Origin: Intrasporangium calvum DSM 43043
GTDB taxonomy: Bacteria > Actinomycetota > Actinomycetes > Actinomycetales > Dermatophilaceae
Assembly: GCF_000184685.1 (NCBI RefSeq)
Contig: NC_014830.1
Location: 2,046,001-2,110,000, forward strand
Direction: 5' to 3'
Length of the DNA: 64,000 nucleotides
Below, in pieces: positions 54,428 through 62,489 of this stretch (position 1 is its first letter; every line of letters starts with the position of its first letter). The translations under genes and the position numbers were made by a program. The notes under the pieces were generated by a model that was not told where the DNA came from, ran no database searches, and was given only the letters and a program-made list of their open reading frames with translations.

Positions 54428-55873
54428 TCAGGAGGTCGCGGGAGGCTGGAGGGCCGGCTTCGTCGTCGTCTCCGGCTCGACCCCGACGAGGGCGAGCTGC
54501 CCGAGCCGCGAGGCGTCGGTCGCGTCGTTGAGGACCCGCAGCGTGTACTGCGGTGCGTGGAAGCCGCGCGAGTTCTCGGACACGACGTAGTCCACGAAGA
54601 ACTGCGCCTTCCGCTGGTACGACTGCGCCTTCTCGATGCGGTCCGCGGCCACACCGGTCTGGGCCGCCTTCTCGATGTCCTTGATGAGGGCGGTGAGGGC
54701 GTCGAAGGAGACGTTCTTGGCTGCCTCGTACCGGTCGTGGATCGTGTCTACCCGCGCCCGCATGTCGGCCTCGTCGGTCTTGTGGCAGGTCAGGCAGGCC
54801 TGGTTGATCGTCGCCTCGTTGGTCATCGGGCTGCGGACCTGGTGGTCGGTGATCTTCATCGCCCCTTCCCGCTTGTACGACATGTGGCAGTCCGCGCAGG
54901 TCACGCCGGCCGTGGCGTGGACGCCTTGACTGTAGGTCTCGTAGTCCGGGTGCTGGGCCTTGAGGACTCGGGCGCCGGTGAGCTTGTGGGTGAAGTCCGT
55001 GAAGCCCACCTCGTCGTAGTACTTGAGGGCGCCGTCCACGGTCAGGCCGTTCTCCCAGGGGAAGGTGAGTGTCTTCTCCTCGCCCTTGAAGTAGTACTCG
55101 ACGTGGCACTGCGCACACACGAAGCTGCGCATCTCCTGGAAGCTCGCCTGCTTGTTGACGTCGTAGTTCTCGACGCCCTGTGAGGCCTTGAGCTCCTTGA
55201 TGCCCTCGATGAAGGCCGGGCGGGTCACCCGCAGGGCCATGGTCTCGGGCTCGTGGCAGTCGATGCAGCCGACGGGGTGCGTGGCGAGCTTGGTCGCGTC
55301 GGTGTACGGCATCTTGTTCATCGCCGCCCAGCCGGCCGCCTCGTCACCGTTGCCGAGCGCCGTGGTGATCTCGGGGAGCGAGGCGTGGCAGTTGAGGCAG
55401 GCCCCCGGCTGCGGGCGCTCGAGCGTGCGGCGGGTGTGTCGCTGGTCGAGCAGCATGTAGGCGTGTCCCCGTGGCTCCCGGTAGTCGATCGCGAAGGCGT
55501 AGCCCTGCCACATGGTGACGAGCCGCGGGTCCTTCACGAGCTTCTGCTGCGCCACGATGGTCCGAGGGTCCTCCGGGGTGGCCGCACGCTTCTCGACGTC
55601 CTTCGGCTCCATCTCCTCGGTGGCCTGCCACCCCTCGTACTCGGCCGGGAAGTTCTGTCCCCAGACGGCGGGGTCGTAGGTCTTGTTCGTCAGCTCGGTG
55701 ACCTTGACGAAGGTGGTCTTGTCCTCGGCTCGCCGCTCGATGATGTTGACGAGCAGGGCGGCGACCGCGAACGTCACGACCGCTCCCCCGACGAGGAACG
55801 CCAGGAGGAGGAACCGCCTCCGTCGACGGGGAGCGGTTGGTGCTCCGGTGGTTCTGGGTGTGTTGTCGCTCAT
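54428..55873 (-). CDS. nrfA: Ammonia-forming cytochrome c nitrite reductase, CxxCH type
   Basis: A 481-residue pentahaem enzyme reducing nitrite to ammonium with six electrons outside the membrane. The N-terminal membrane anchor is residues 21-43. The haem motifs are CLNCH (159-163), CIDCH (203-207), CAQCH (253-257), CADCH (326-330) and CLTCH (360-364). The first, at the catalytic haem, is CxxCH instead of the CxxCK of E. coli NrfA. The catalytic Tyr in QCHVEYYF (260) and His in QGVHATAGVTC (319) are kept. It follows nrfH after 7 nt. Confidence 0.95.
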   Translation of the reverse strand: MSDNTPRTTGAPTAPRRRRRFLLLAFLVGGAVVTFAVAALLVNIIERRAEDKTTFVKVTELTNKTYDPAVWGQNFPAEYEGWQATEEMEPKDVEKRAATPEDPRTIVAQQKLVKDPRLVTMWQGYAFAIDYREPRGHAYMLLDQRHTRRTLERPQPGACLNCHASLPEITTALGNGDEAAGWAAMNKMPYTDATKLATHPVGCIDCHEPETMALRVTRPAFIEGIKELKASQGVENYDVNKQASFQEMRSFVCAQCHVEYYFKGEEKTLTFPWENGLTVDGALKYYDEVGFTDFTHKLTGARVLKAQHPDYETYSQGVHATAGVTCADCHMSYKREGAMKITDHQVRSPMTNEATINQACLTCHKTDEADMRARVDTIHDRYEAAKNVSFDALTALIKDIEKAAQTGVAADRIEKAQSYQRKAQFFVDYVVSENSRGFHAPQYTLRVLNDATDASRLGQLALVGVEPETTTKPALQPPATS

Positions 55874-55880
55874 GGCGCCC

Positions 55881-56372
55881 TTACCTCTCGTGACCGACTT
55901 CGCTGTGGCACTGCAGGCACGAGACCCCTTCGCCGTGCGGACGGCTCATCTCGGTCCTGCTGACGACTTCCTTGTGGCAGTAGAGGCACGCCTCCTGGAC
56001 GACCTCCCGGTTCTTCTCGCGGATCTTGATGTTCTGGGGGTACGCCCCGAAGGTGAACTTCAGCGAGTGCCAGAACCCGTTGTCCGCTTCGTCCAGGGCC
56101 CACGCCACCGGGTCGTCGTGCGGCGCGTGGCAGTCCTGACAGGTGGCGACGTGGCGGTGCCCGCCGTTCGACCAGGCGGTGAACTGGTCGTTCATGGAGT
56201 GGCACTGGGCGCACGCCTGCGGGTCCTTGCCGAAGTAGGCCGACCCGTTGGCGTAGCCGAAGGTGAAGAACGACAGTCCCACGAGGACGCCGACGAGGAC
56301 GCCGACGATCGGGAGGAACCATCGTCTGACCCGTCTGGCCAGTGTGGCTCGTGTGCTCAGGTTCGCGGCCAT
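55881..56372 (-). CDS. nrfH: Cytochrome c nitrite reductase small subunit (quinol dehydrogenase)
   Basis: A 163-residue NapC/NrfH-type membrane cytochrome. It has one N-terminal membrane helix (LPIVGVLVGVLVGLSFFTFGYA) and four haem motifs CAQCH (54-58), CQDCH (78-82), CLYCH (129-133) and CLQCH (152-156). It takes electrons from menaquinol and passes them to NrfA. ATG 56372 has AAGGGGA upstream and is preferred to the longer frame. nrfHA forms its own transcription unit behind a terminator. Confidence 0.95.
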   Translation of the reverse strand: MAANLSTRATLARRVRRWFLPIVGVLVGVLVGLSFFTFGYANGSAYFGKDPQACAQCHSMNDQFTAWSNGGHRHVATCQDCHAPHDDPVAWALDEADNGFWHSLKFTFGAYPQNIKIREKNREVVQEACLYCHKEVVSRTEMSRPHGEGVSCLQCHSEVGHER

Positions 56373-56474
56373 GTCCCCTTCTTCCGGCTCCTCGACTCCC
56401 CTTGATCGTTCCGAGAAACCCACCCACCCACAATGATCACAATCCCGCTTATGGTGTGAATCAGGCCACCCCGC

Positions 56475-56487
56475 AGAGCAATTCGCT
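56475..56487. promoter_or_regulatory. Dyad in the nrfHA control region
   Basis: GAGCAATTCGCTC is an inverted repeat (GAGC/GCTC) in the 125-nt stretch between the upstream terminator and the nrfH start, the most AT-rich sequence nearby. It is a candidate site for the adjacent MerR-like regulator. I could not fix a promoter here with confidence. Confidence 0.3.
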
Positions 56488-56497
56488 CAAGACGACG

Positions 56498-56536
56498 AAA
56501 ACCGCTCATCTCCGCCGACGGCGGGGATGAGCGGTT
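56498..56536 (-). terminator. Intrinsic terminator after the MerR-like regulator
   Basis: A 12-bp stem (AAACCGCTCATC / complement) extends through a T-G pair into an inner CCGCC/GGCGG stem with a GAC loop. On the minus strand TTTTCG follows. It closes the resA-to-regulator transcript and isolates nrfHA. Confidence 0.85.
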
Positions 56537-56555
56537 TCGCTCGTTCGGTGCCCCC

Positions 56556-57230
56556 TCAGGAGGAGCGGACGACGGGTCCCGGCGCAGCTGCATGTGCGTC
56601 CACCAGAGCGACGATGAGACGGTCGACGCCGTCGTTGGCCCGAGCCATCAGGCGCGTCGCGCGCGGCGTGTCCAGCCCGGCCAGGCAGGCGCGCGCGGCG
56701 AGGTCGTCCACCACGGCCCCGCGGATCCGGTGGAAGGTCTCGACCGTCTCTCCGAGGTCGCCGTGGTGGCGCGCCGCGATCCGTCCGTGCACAGCGGCGG
56801 CCTCGATGGCCGGCCGGATCGCCGCCTCGCACTCGGGGTCGGAGCGACCGTCGACGTACCCCAGCAGTCCGTGCACCATGGACCGCCCGGCCAGGCCGAG
56901 GATCTGGCGCTCGTCCGGGGTGGTCCGCTGGATCCACGACAGCACGCCGCACACCGGAGCCAGCTGCTCGTGGAGCAGCCAGGCGGCCCGGTCGACCGAC
57001 TCACCCCACGCGGACCCGGACGCATCGGTCCCGGCCGCCCGACCGAGCAGCTGCCGGATCGTGGTCTCCGCGTAGCGCCGGTGCCCGCCGGGTGTGGTGA
57101 ACGCCCGGACCTTGCCCGCCGCGCTCCACCTGCGGAGCGTCGCCGGGGAGACCCCGAGCATGTCGCTCGCCTCTTGGACGCCGAGCCAGACCTCGTGGTC
57201 CTCGACCACGTGATGGCGTGGAGTGCTCAT
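56556..57230 (-). CDS. MerR/excisionase-type helix-turn-helix regulator of the nrf locus
   Basis: A 224-residue protein with a DNA-binding domain at residues 13-60 (WLGVQEASDMLGVSPATLRRW and TTPGGHRRYAETTIRQLLG). The rest is helical with EQLAPVCGVLSWIQRTTPDERQ and HHGDLGETVETFHRIRGAVV and has no recognised sensor domain; only Cys residues near 90 and 180 could be redox-active. Its ATG lies 3 nt after the ten-haem cytochrome stop, so it is co-transcribed with it. It is a likely regulator of nitrite respiration or cytochrome maturation here (inference). Confidence 0.8.
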   Translation of the reverse strand: MSTPRHHVVEDHEVWLGVQEASDMLGVSPATLRRWSAAGKVRAFTTPGGHRRYAETTIRQLLGRAAGTDASGSAWGESVDRAAWLLHEQLAPVCGVLSWIQRTTPDERQILGLAGRSMVHGLLGYVDGRSDPECEAAIRPAIEAAAVHGRIAARHHGDLGETVETFHRIRGAVVDDLAARACLAGLDTPRATRLMARANDGVDRLIVALVDAHAAAPGPVVRSS

Positions 57231-57232
57231 CG

Positions 57233-58942
57233 CTACCCACTTCCCTTGCTCAGCTTGGCGTTGGACTGCACCAGGACGGGGTCCTTGTGGCACTGCGAGC
57301 AGTACGCCGGCTGGTGGCACACTGCACAGGCGTTCTTGCTCCCCGCGTCGAGGACCGACTGCGCGTGGTTGTAGAGCATCCCGTAGTGGTCCACCTTGAC
57401 CGCGCCGCTGTCGTGGCAGTCCTGGCAGTACGAAGCCTCGTGGCAGGCGCCGCAGGAGCTGGCCGCGGGCTTGACTGCGCCTGCGACATTGCGGTGGCTG
57501 AAGACGAAGAGCGGGTCGGCGTGGTCGGCCGGCTCCTTGCCGATCGGCACGCTCACCGGCTCGGTCGACCCCTTGCCGATCGGCACGCTCGCCGGCGTCG
57601 AGACGCCCTGCGGGAACGTGTGGCAGGTGTTGCAGGTCGAGGGGATCGTCTCCTTGGTGACCTGCCCCTCGACGACCTTGTAGTGGGCCCCGTCGTGGCA
57701 CCGGAAGCATCCGGGAGAGCTCTGGTGGCCCAGGTTGTCCGCGTAGGTGCCGCCGCGGGTGTTCATCTCGGAGGTGACGACGAGCTCATAGATCCCGGCG
57801 ATGGCCTTGCTCGCCGCCGCGATCTCCTTCGCCTTGTCCTTCGCCACGGCCGGGTAGTCCGCGCTGTAGAGCTCGGCCAGGTTGCCGATGGCCGCCTCGC
57901 CGTCCTCGTCAGTGGCGTACGTGCGGTTCAGCAAGGTGATGGCGTTGCGCTTGATGTACGGCAGCGTCGGGCTGATGGCGCCGCTGGCCATGGCCTGGTC
58001 GACTGCCTTGTCCACGGACGGGATGTCGTGCCCGACGCGGTTGTGGCAGGCGAGACAGTCCATCGTCCGCGTCGACCCGGTCGCCTTGAGCCGGGCGATG
58101 TCGGCGTCCGCGTTGGCCGACTGCCGCACGGCGCCCTCGGCGATGTACTGGACGAGCTCGCCGGTCTTGGAGTCCCGGAACTCGACCGAGTCGATCGTCT
58201 GCTGGTGCTCCTCGGTCGACGTGTAGGTGACCTCTTGCAGCACGTGCCAGTGCATCGAGACCTCGTCGGCGGTGCCCGCCTGGGCCGGCCGGATGAGGAC
58301 GGCCAGGTCGTTCCGGGTGTTCTTCTCGTCGCGGGAGAAGCTCGCCCGGGTGATCAGCTTGGTGGGCTGTCCGTCCTTGGCGATCTGCGAGAGCGGGTGG
58401 CACTTCTCGCAGGTCTGCTCCGTGGTCGGCAGCGCGTCGTGCTCGATGGCGGGGATCGGGGTCGGGTAGGTGTTGGTGACGAGCGCGTAGAGCTCACGCG
58501 TCCCGGCCAGCTTGGCCTTGACGAACCCCAGCACGCCTGGCTCGACGTGGCACTCCCCGCACGCGACGTCCTGGTGGACGCCGGCCTCGTAGGCCTTCTT
58601 CTGCGGCTCCATGGTGTGGCACGTCGTGCAGAAGCTCGCGCCCTCGGAGTAGTGCACGACCTCGACGCCGCCCAGCGTGCCGATCGCGCCGATGACGAGG
58701 ACGCCACCGACGAGGGCGAGGACGCCGAGGGGCGTCTTGGGGACGGGGACAAGGCGCCGCAGCCTCCGCCGCCAGCGGGCCCAGAAGCCTTCCGATGGCG
58801 CAGAACCGGTCTCAGCCGAGCCCGCGTCAGCGGCCTCGGCACGGGGCGTCGGCCCCCCGGGGGTCGGCCCCCCGGGGGGGACGACCGGGTCGGGAGGCCG
58901 CGGTGGACCGGCCTGCTGCGGTCCGTCCGAGGATGGGGTCAT
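57233..58942 (-). CDS. Membrane-anchored ten-haem cytochrome c (NapC/NrfH-like N-terminus)
   Basis: A 569-residue protein. A Pro-rich cytoplasmic head (1-55) and basic stretch lead to one membrane helix (70-92), then ten CxxCH motifs at residues 105, 128, 178, 296, 412, 437, 497, 506, 539 and 548 (position of the first Cys). The first two lie in a NapC/NrfH-like segment (SFCTTCHTMEP, CGECHVEP). Long haem-free stretches separate motifs 3-4 and 4-5, and the last four are tightly packed. It probably carries electrons between menaquinol and an outer acceptor; substrate unknown. ATG 58942 overlaps the ResA-like stop (ATGA). Confidence 0.88.
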   Translation of the reverse strand: MTPSSDGPQQAGPPRPPDPVVPPGGPTPGGPTPRAEAADAGSAETGSAPSEGFWARWRRRLRRLVPVPKTPLGVLALVGGVLVIGAIGTLGGVEVVHYSEGASFCTTCHTMEPQKKAYEAGVHQDVACGECHVEPGVLGFVKAKLAGTRELYALVTNTYPTPIPAIEHDALPTTEQTCEKCHPLSQIAKDGQPTKLITRASFSRDEKNTRNDLAVLIRPAQAGTADEVSMHWHVLQEVTYTSTEEHQQTIDSVEFRDSKTGELVQYIAEGAVRQSANADADIARLKATGSTRTMDCLACHNRVGHDIPSVDKAVDQAMASGAISPTLPYIKRNAITLLNRTYATDEDGEAAIGNLAELYSADYPAVAKDKAKEIAAASKAIAGIYELVVTSEMNTRGGTYADNLGHQSSPGCFRCHDGAHYKVVEGQVTKETIPSTCNTCHTFPQGVSTPASVPIGKGSTEPVSVPIGKEPADHADPLFVFSHRNVAGAVKPAASSCGACHEASYCQDCHDSGAVKVDHYGMLYNHAQSVLDAGSKNACAVCHQPAYCSQCHKDPVLVQSNAKLSKGSG

Positions 58943-59820
58943 GGTGCCACCAGTCCCTTCAAGGAGGCCTCGATGCTGGTCTCGGAGACACTCCCCTGCC
59001 AGATCTGCCTGAGGACGCCGTCCTTGTCGATGAAGAAGTGGGCCGGGATCGCCGAGACGCGGTAGGCGTCGGCGACCGCCGACTCGGGGTCGGCCGCGAC
59101 GGGGAAGGTGATGCCGACCCGCTTCGCGTAGTCGCGCACCGTCGGGGTGTCCTCGGTGATGTTGACGCCGAGGATCTCCAGGCCCTTCGGCGCGAACTTC
59201 CGGTAGGCCGCCTCGATGTCCGGGACCTCGGCCTGGCACGGGGCGCACCAGCTGGCGCCGAAGACGACCCAGACCGCCTTGCCCTTGTAGTCGCTCAGGG
59301 AGACCTGGTCCCCGTCGATCGTCGTGACCGTGAAGTCGTGCGCCGGTGACCCGACCTTCGGCGGCGGGACGGTCGACTTGCCGGGGATGCTCACCGCGGT
59401 CGCCCCGTTGGGCAGGGTCTCCCCGCCCGGGCTGCGGCCGTCGACGAGCCACATCCCGCCGGCCACCAGGCCGGCGGTCACGAGGAGCACGACGAGCGTG
59501 CCGTAACGGCTCGACCGGATCCGCTCGCGAAGGCTACGGCGGCCCCCGGAACCGAGCCCAGCGGCATCCTCCTCGACTTCGGGCTCCGCCAGCCCGTCGA
59601 CCGCCCCCGCGGATGGCACGGGACGGGGAGCCGGCGTGGCCACCACACTCGACGCCGGTTCCCCGTCCGCGCGGTCCTCCTCCCCGTTCAGCTCGGCCTC
59701 GAGGATGTCCTCCACGTCGAAGTCCTCGTCGTCCTGGTGGTCGACCAGGTCGACCTCGTCGAGGAACTCGTCCTCTGGGAGCCGCTTGGCGGCTGCGTCC
59801 CGGAGAGCCCGATCGGACAT
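58939..59820 (-). CDS. Thiol-disulfide oxidoreductase, ResA-like, with long acidic N-terminus
   Basis: A 293-residue thioredoxin-fold protein. The redox motif WCAPC lies at 191-195 (VFGASWCAPCQAEVPDIEA), and a cis-Pro segment follows (SAIPAHFFIDKDG). A single membrane helix spans about 106-126. The first 100 residues are cytoplasmic and strongly acidic (DEVDLVDHQDDEDFDVEDIL), an extension not found in ResA of about 180 residues. It should reduce apocytochrome CxxCH thiols for haem attachment. Co-transcribed with the ten-haem cytochrome. Confidence 0.9.
   Translation of the reverse strand: MSDRALRDAAAKRLPEDEFLDEVDLVDHQDDEDFDVEDILEAELNGEEDRADGEPASSVVATPAPRPVPSAGAVDGLAEPEVEEDAAGLGSGGRRSLRERIRSSRYGTLVVLLVTAGLVAGGMWLVDGRSPGGETLPNGATAVSIPGKSTVPPPKVGSPAHDFTVTTIDGDQVSLSDYKGKAVWVVFGASWCAPCQAEVPDIEAAYRKFAPKGLEILGVNITEDTPTVRDYAKRVGITFPVAADPESAVADAYRVSAIPAHFFIDKDGVLRQIWQGSVSETSIEASLKGLVAP
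59555..59567 (-). repeat. Partial copy of the 15-bp scattered motif inside the ResA-like gene
   Basis: ATGCCGCTGGGCT on the minus strand (13 of 15 positions; the leading GT is lost), in the acidic N-terminal extension of the ResA-like protein. Confidence 0.5.
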
Positions 59821-59892
59821 CTCGATCGCTTCCTTTCAGTGTTCGCTGGCTGCGATGCGCCTGGAGCGGGCGCAGCTGGGGCGGGGAGTGGG

Positions 59893-60831
59893 TCAGGCGT
59901 AGCTGTGCAGGCCGCCGAAGAAGGCGTTGCCGACGAACGTCAGCACGACGCTGGCGAAACCGATGACGAGCAGCCAGGCCGCGCGCTTGCCGGTCCAGCC
60001 ACGGGCGACGCGGGCGTGCAGGTAGCCGCCGTAGATGAGCCACGTGACGAGCGAGGCCGTCTCCTTCGGGTCCCAGCTCCAGTAGCTGCCCCAGGCGATC
60101 TCGGCCCAGACCGCACCGAGGACGAGGACCATCGTGTCGAGCGGGAAGGCGATGACGACGGCGCGGTAGCCGAGCCGGTCCAGGACCTCCGGCTTGGGGA
60201 TGAGGTGACGCCACTTCTGCGGGGTCCACAGGTCGAGGGCCGCAGCGGCGAAGCTCACCGCGAAGGCGCCGTAGGCGAAGACCGCGACGATGATGTGGAG
60301 CGTCAGGAGCAGGCTGTTCTGCAGGGCCGGGACGAGCGGGTCCACCTCGGTCGGCTGGGTGCCGGCGTAGGCGAGCGCCACGACGGCGAGCGGCATCACG
60401 AAGAGTGCCAGGGTCCGCGCGCGGTACTTCCACTCGAAGTACGCGTAGGAGACGAGGATGCCCCACGCCATCGACGTCGCGAACTCGTACTGCGTCACGA
60501 AGGGGCCGTTGCCCGTGGCGGCCATCCGCATCGCGAGGCACGCGGTGAGGAAGGCGATGGCGAGCCAGGTGAGGCGGGTGCCGATGCGGGCCAACGTGGT
60601 GGCCGACATGGTCGAGTAGGCCGGCGCAGCGGGCTCGTTCAGCGGGGCACCGGGGCCGTCGAGGTCGTCCAGGAGGTCGTCTCCGGCCTCGCCGACGAGG
60701 ACTCGCTGGCGTCGGGGTGCACGCTGCGACACGGCGCGGTGTCCGGCAGCCATGGCCCAGAAGTAGGCGAAGGTCGCGAGGACGGCCGTGATGAGCGCTG
60801 CGACGAACGCGAACTGTGAGTAGGTGAGCAT
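59893..60831 (-). CDS. ccsA: System II cytochrome c biogenesis protein CcsA (ResC/CcsB type)
   Basis: A 312-residue multi-pass protein with the tryptophan-rich haem-handling motif in WGSYWSWDPKETASLVTWL and conserved histidines in LHIIVAVFAYGAF and YGGYLHARVA. With ResB it forms the haem exporter and cytochrome c synthase of system II. About eight membrane helices are visible, with a charged loop (residues 35-75) that is longer than usual. Lies between resA-like and resB genes. Confidence 0.93.
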   Translation of the reverse strand: MLTYSQFAFVAALITAVLATFAYFWAMAAGHRAVSQRAPRRQRVLVGEAGDDLLDDLDGPGAPLNEPAAPAYSTMSATTLARIGTRLTWLAIAFLTACLAMRMAATGNGPFVTQYEFATSMAWGILVSYAYFEWKYRARTLALFVMPLAVVALAYAGTQPTEVDPLVPALQNSLLLTLHIIVAVFAYGAFAVSFAAAALDLWTPQKWRHLIPKPEVLDRLGYRAVVIAFPLDTMVLVLGAVWAEIAWGSYWSWDPKETASLVTWLIYGGYLHARVARGWTGKRAAWLLVIGFASVVLTFVGNAFFGGLHSYA

Positions 60832-60862
60832 CTCAGTGGCTCCTTGGTGGTGGTGGGCCGAC

Positions 60863-62407
60863 TCAGGCGTCGGACGTCTTGATGGTGGAGACGATGTTCT
60901 TGAACACCGGCTCGAAGGCGGGGTCCCGCTTGAGCGGGGCGCCGACCATGACGCGGCTCGTGCCGTCGCCGTTGGACCGGATGCGAGCCCAGATCCTGCG
61001 GTGCGCCATGAAGAACACGAGGTAGCTGCCGATGATGAGCAGGGCCGAGCCGAGCCAGACGAGCCAGGACCCCTTGTCCTGCTTCACGGTGAGGCCGGTG
61101 TACGGGCGGTTGCGCTCGAAGGTGTAGGTGAGTCCGTCGACGTCGGCGGACTTGCCCTGGTCGATGACTGGCCAGCCGAGCGGGTTCTCGACGCCGTCCT
61201 TGTGGACCTCGAACTGGGCGGTGCCGGCGGGGAGCTCCTTGAGGACCTGGCCGGAGGCGGCCTGGATGACGTAGACGCTGACGCCCTTGCCGGGGATCTC
61301 GAACTGGCCGATGCTCTGCTGGCCGTCGTTCGACTGCCACTTGAGCGGGACCATCTGGCGGAAGATCTCCTTGCCCTGCTCCTTGACGGTGACGTCGACG
61401 CCGATCCCGAAGAAGGCCTGGTGGAACCACACGCCCTCGTAGATGAGCGGGGTGTTGACGCGAACCTCTTGGCGGGCGACCTGCTTGCCGTCCTTGGTGA
61501 GGACGACGTCCGAGACGTAGTCCTTCGGCGATCCGTTCTCGTAGTAGGTGTCGGTGAACGAGAGGGCCTTGGCCGTCAGGCCGGTGCCGTGGCCGACCGG
61601 CACGTCCACCCCGACGGGCGCGATGAAGTCGGTGTCCTTGAAGCCGGTCGTCGCCGAGACGACGAAGCCGAGCATGATGACGATGATGCTGAGGTGGGCG
61701 ACGACGGTGCCGAACGGGCCCCAGCGGAAGCGGTCACCGTAGACGTCCGCGCCGGTCGTCGTCGTGCCATCGATGACCCGGAAGTGCTTGCCGTGCAAGG
61801 CGTCCCGGACCTGCTGGGCTGCGGTCTCGACGTCGCCGGGCAGGTCGACCGTGGCGCGGAGCGGCGCGTGGGTGAAGAACACCTCGCGCATCGAGGTCCG
61901 CGGATGGGTTGCGACCCGCCACAGCTTGGGGGCCCGGTTGATCGAGCAGGCGAGGATGCTCATGCTGAGCAGGACGAAGAGGCCCTGGAAGTACCACGTC
62001 GAGAAGACGTGGAAGAGGCCGAGCTTGTCGAGGATGCCGACCCAGCCGCCGTAGCGCTCGGAGGGGGTGCCGGCGAGCCACTGCGCGTAGGTCTGCTCGT
62101 CCGCGCGGGCTTCGGGCGTGGCCTGCATGAGCAGGGTGCCGAAGAGGGTGAGGATGCCGAGCAGCAGGATGATCCACAGACCCGTGCGCATCGAGATGAG
62201 GAAGAGCCAGACGCGCCTGAGCGGGTGCTGGTTGCGGTGGTGCGGGTGGTTCGCGTCCTGCTTCTGGAGGCCGTCGAGGACGTCGACGCCGTGCTCGACG
62301 TGCCCGAGGTCGTCGTCGACGCTGTCGACATGGCCAGGCACGTGGGCCGTGACGCGCGTCGCGACGCGCGAGCTGGCCTCCTGGCGGTTCCTGACGCTGG
62401 TGGTCAT
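60863..62407 (-). CDS. resB: System II cytochrome c biogenesis protein ResB
   Basis: A 514-residue ResB/Ccs1 protein. It has a 65-residue acidic/His-rich cytoplasmic head, TM1 (LWIILLLGILTLFGTLLMQA), TM2 (FSTWYFQGLFVLLSMSILACS), TM3 (VVAHLSIIVIMLGFVVSA), a large outer domain and a C-terminal TM (WLVWLGSALLIIGSYLVFFMAH). It works with CcsA in haem ligation to apocytochromes. Order CcdA-ResB-CcsA is standard for actinobacteria. Confidence 0.93.
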   Translation of the reverse strand: MTTSVRNRQEASSRVATRVTAHVPGHVDSVDDDLGHVEHGVDVLDGLQKQDANHPHHRNQHPLRRVWLFLISMRTGLWIILLLGILTLFGTLLMQATPEARADEQTYAQWLAGTPSERYGGWVGILDKLGLFHVFSTWYFQGLFVLLSMSILACSINRAPKLWRVATHPRTSMREVFFTHAPLRATVDLPGDVETAAQQVRDALHGKHFRVIDGTTTTGADVYGDRFRWGPFGTVVAHLSIIVIMLGFVVSATTGFKDTDFIAPVGVDVPVGHGTGLTAKALSFTDTYYENGSPKDYVSDVVLTKDGKQVARQEVRVNTPLIYEGVWFHQAFFGIGVDVTVKEQGKEIFRQMVPLKWQSNDGQQSIGQFEIPGKGVSVYVIQAASGQVLKELPAGTAQFEVHKDGVENPLGWPVIDQGKSADVDGLTYTFERNRPYTGLTVKQDKGSWLVWLGSALLIIGSYLVFFMAHRRIWARIRSNGDGTSRVMVGAPLKRDPAFEPVFKNIVSTIKTSDA

Positions 62408-62489
62408 CTCGATGCCTCTTTCAGCTGGCGGTGGTGGTGGCGGGTGCTGCTGCAGGTCGTGGTGGAGGCGGGCTCCGGGCCGAGGCGGC

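Noticed and set aside
54128-54654. Small proteins in the gap between nrfA and HIT
   Set aside because: They are translations through the hairpin array and tandem repeat, Arg/Pro/Ser-rich without ribosome sites or homology.
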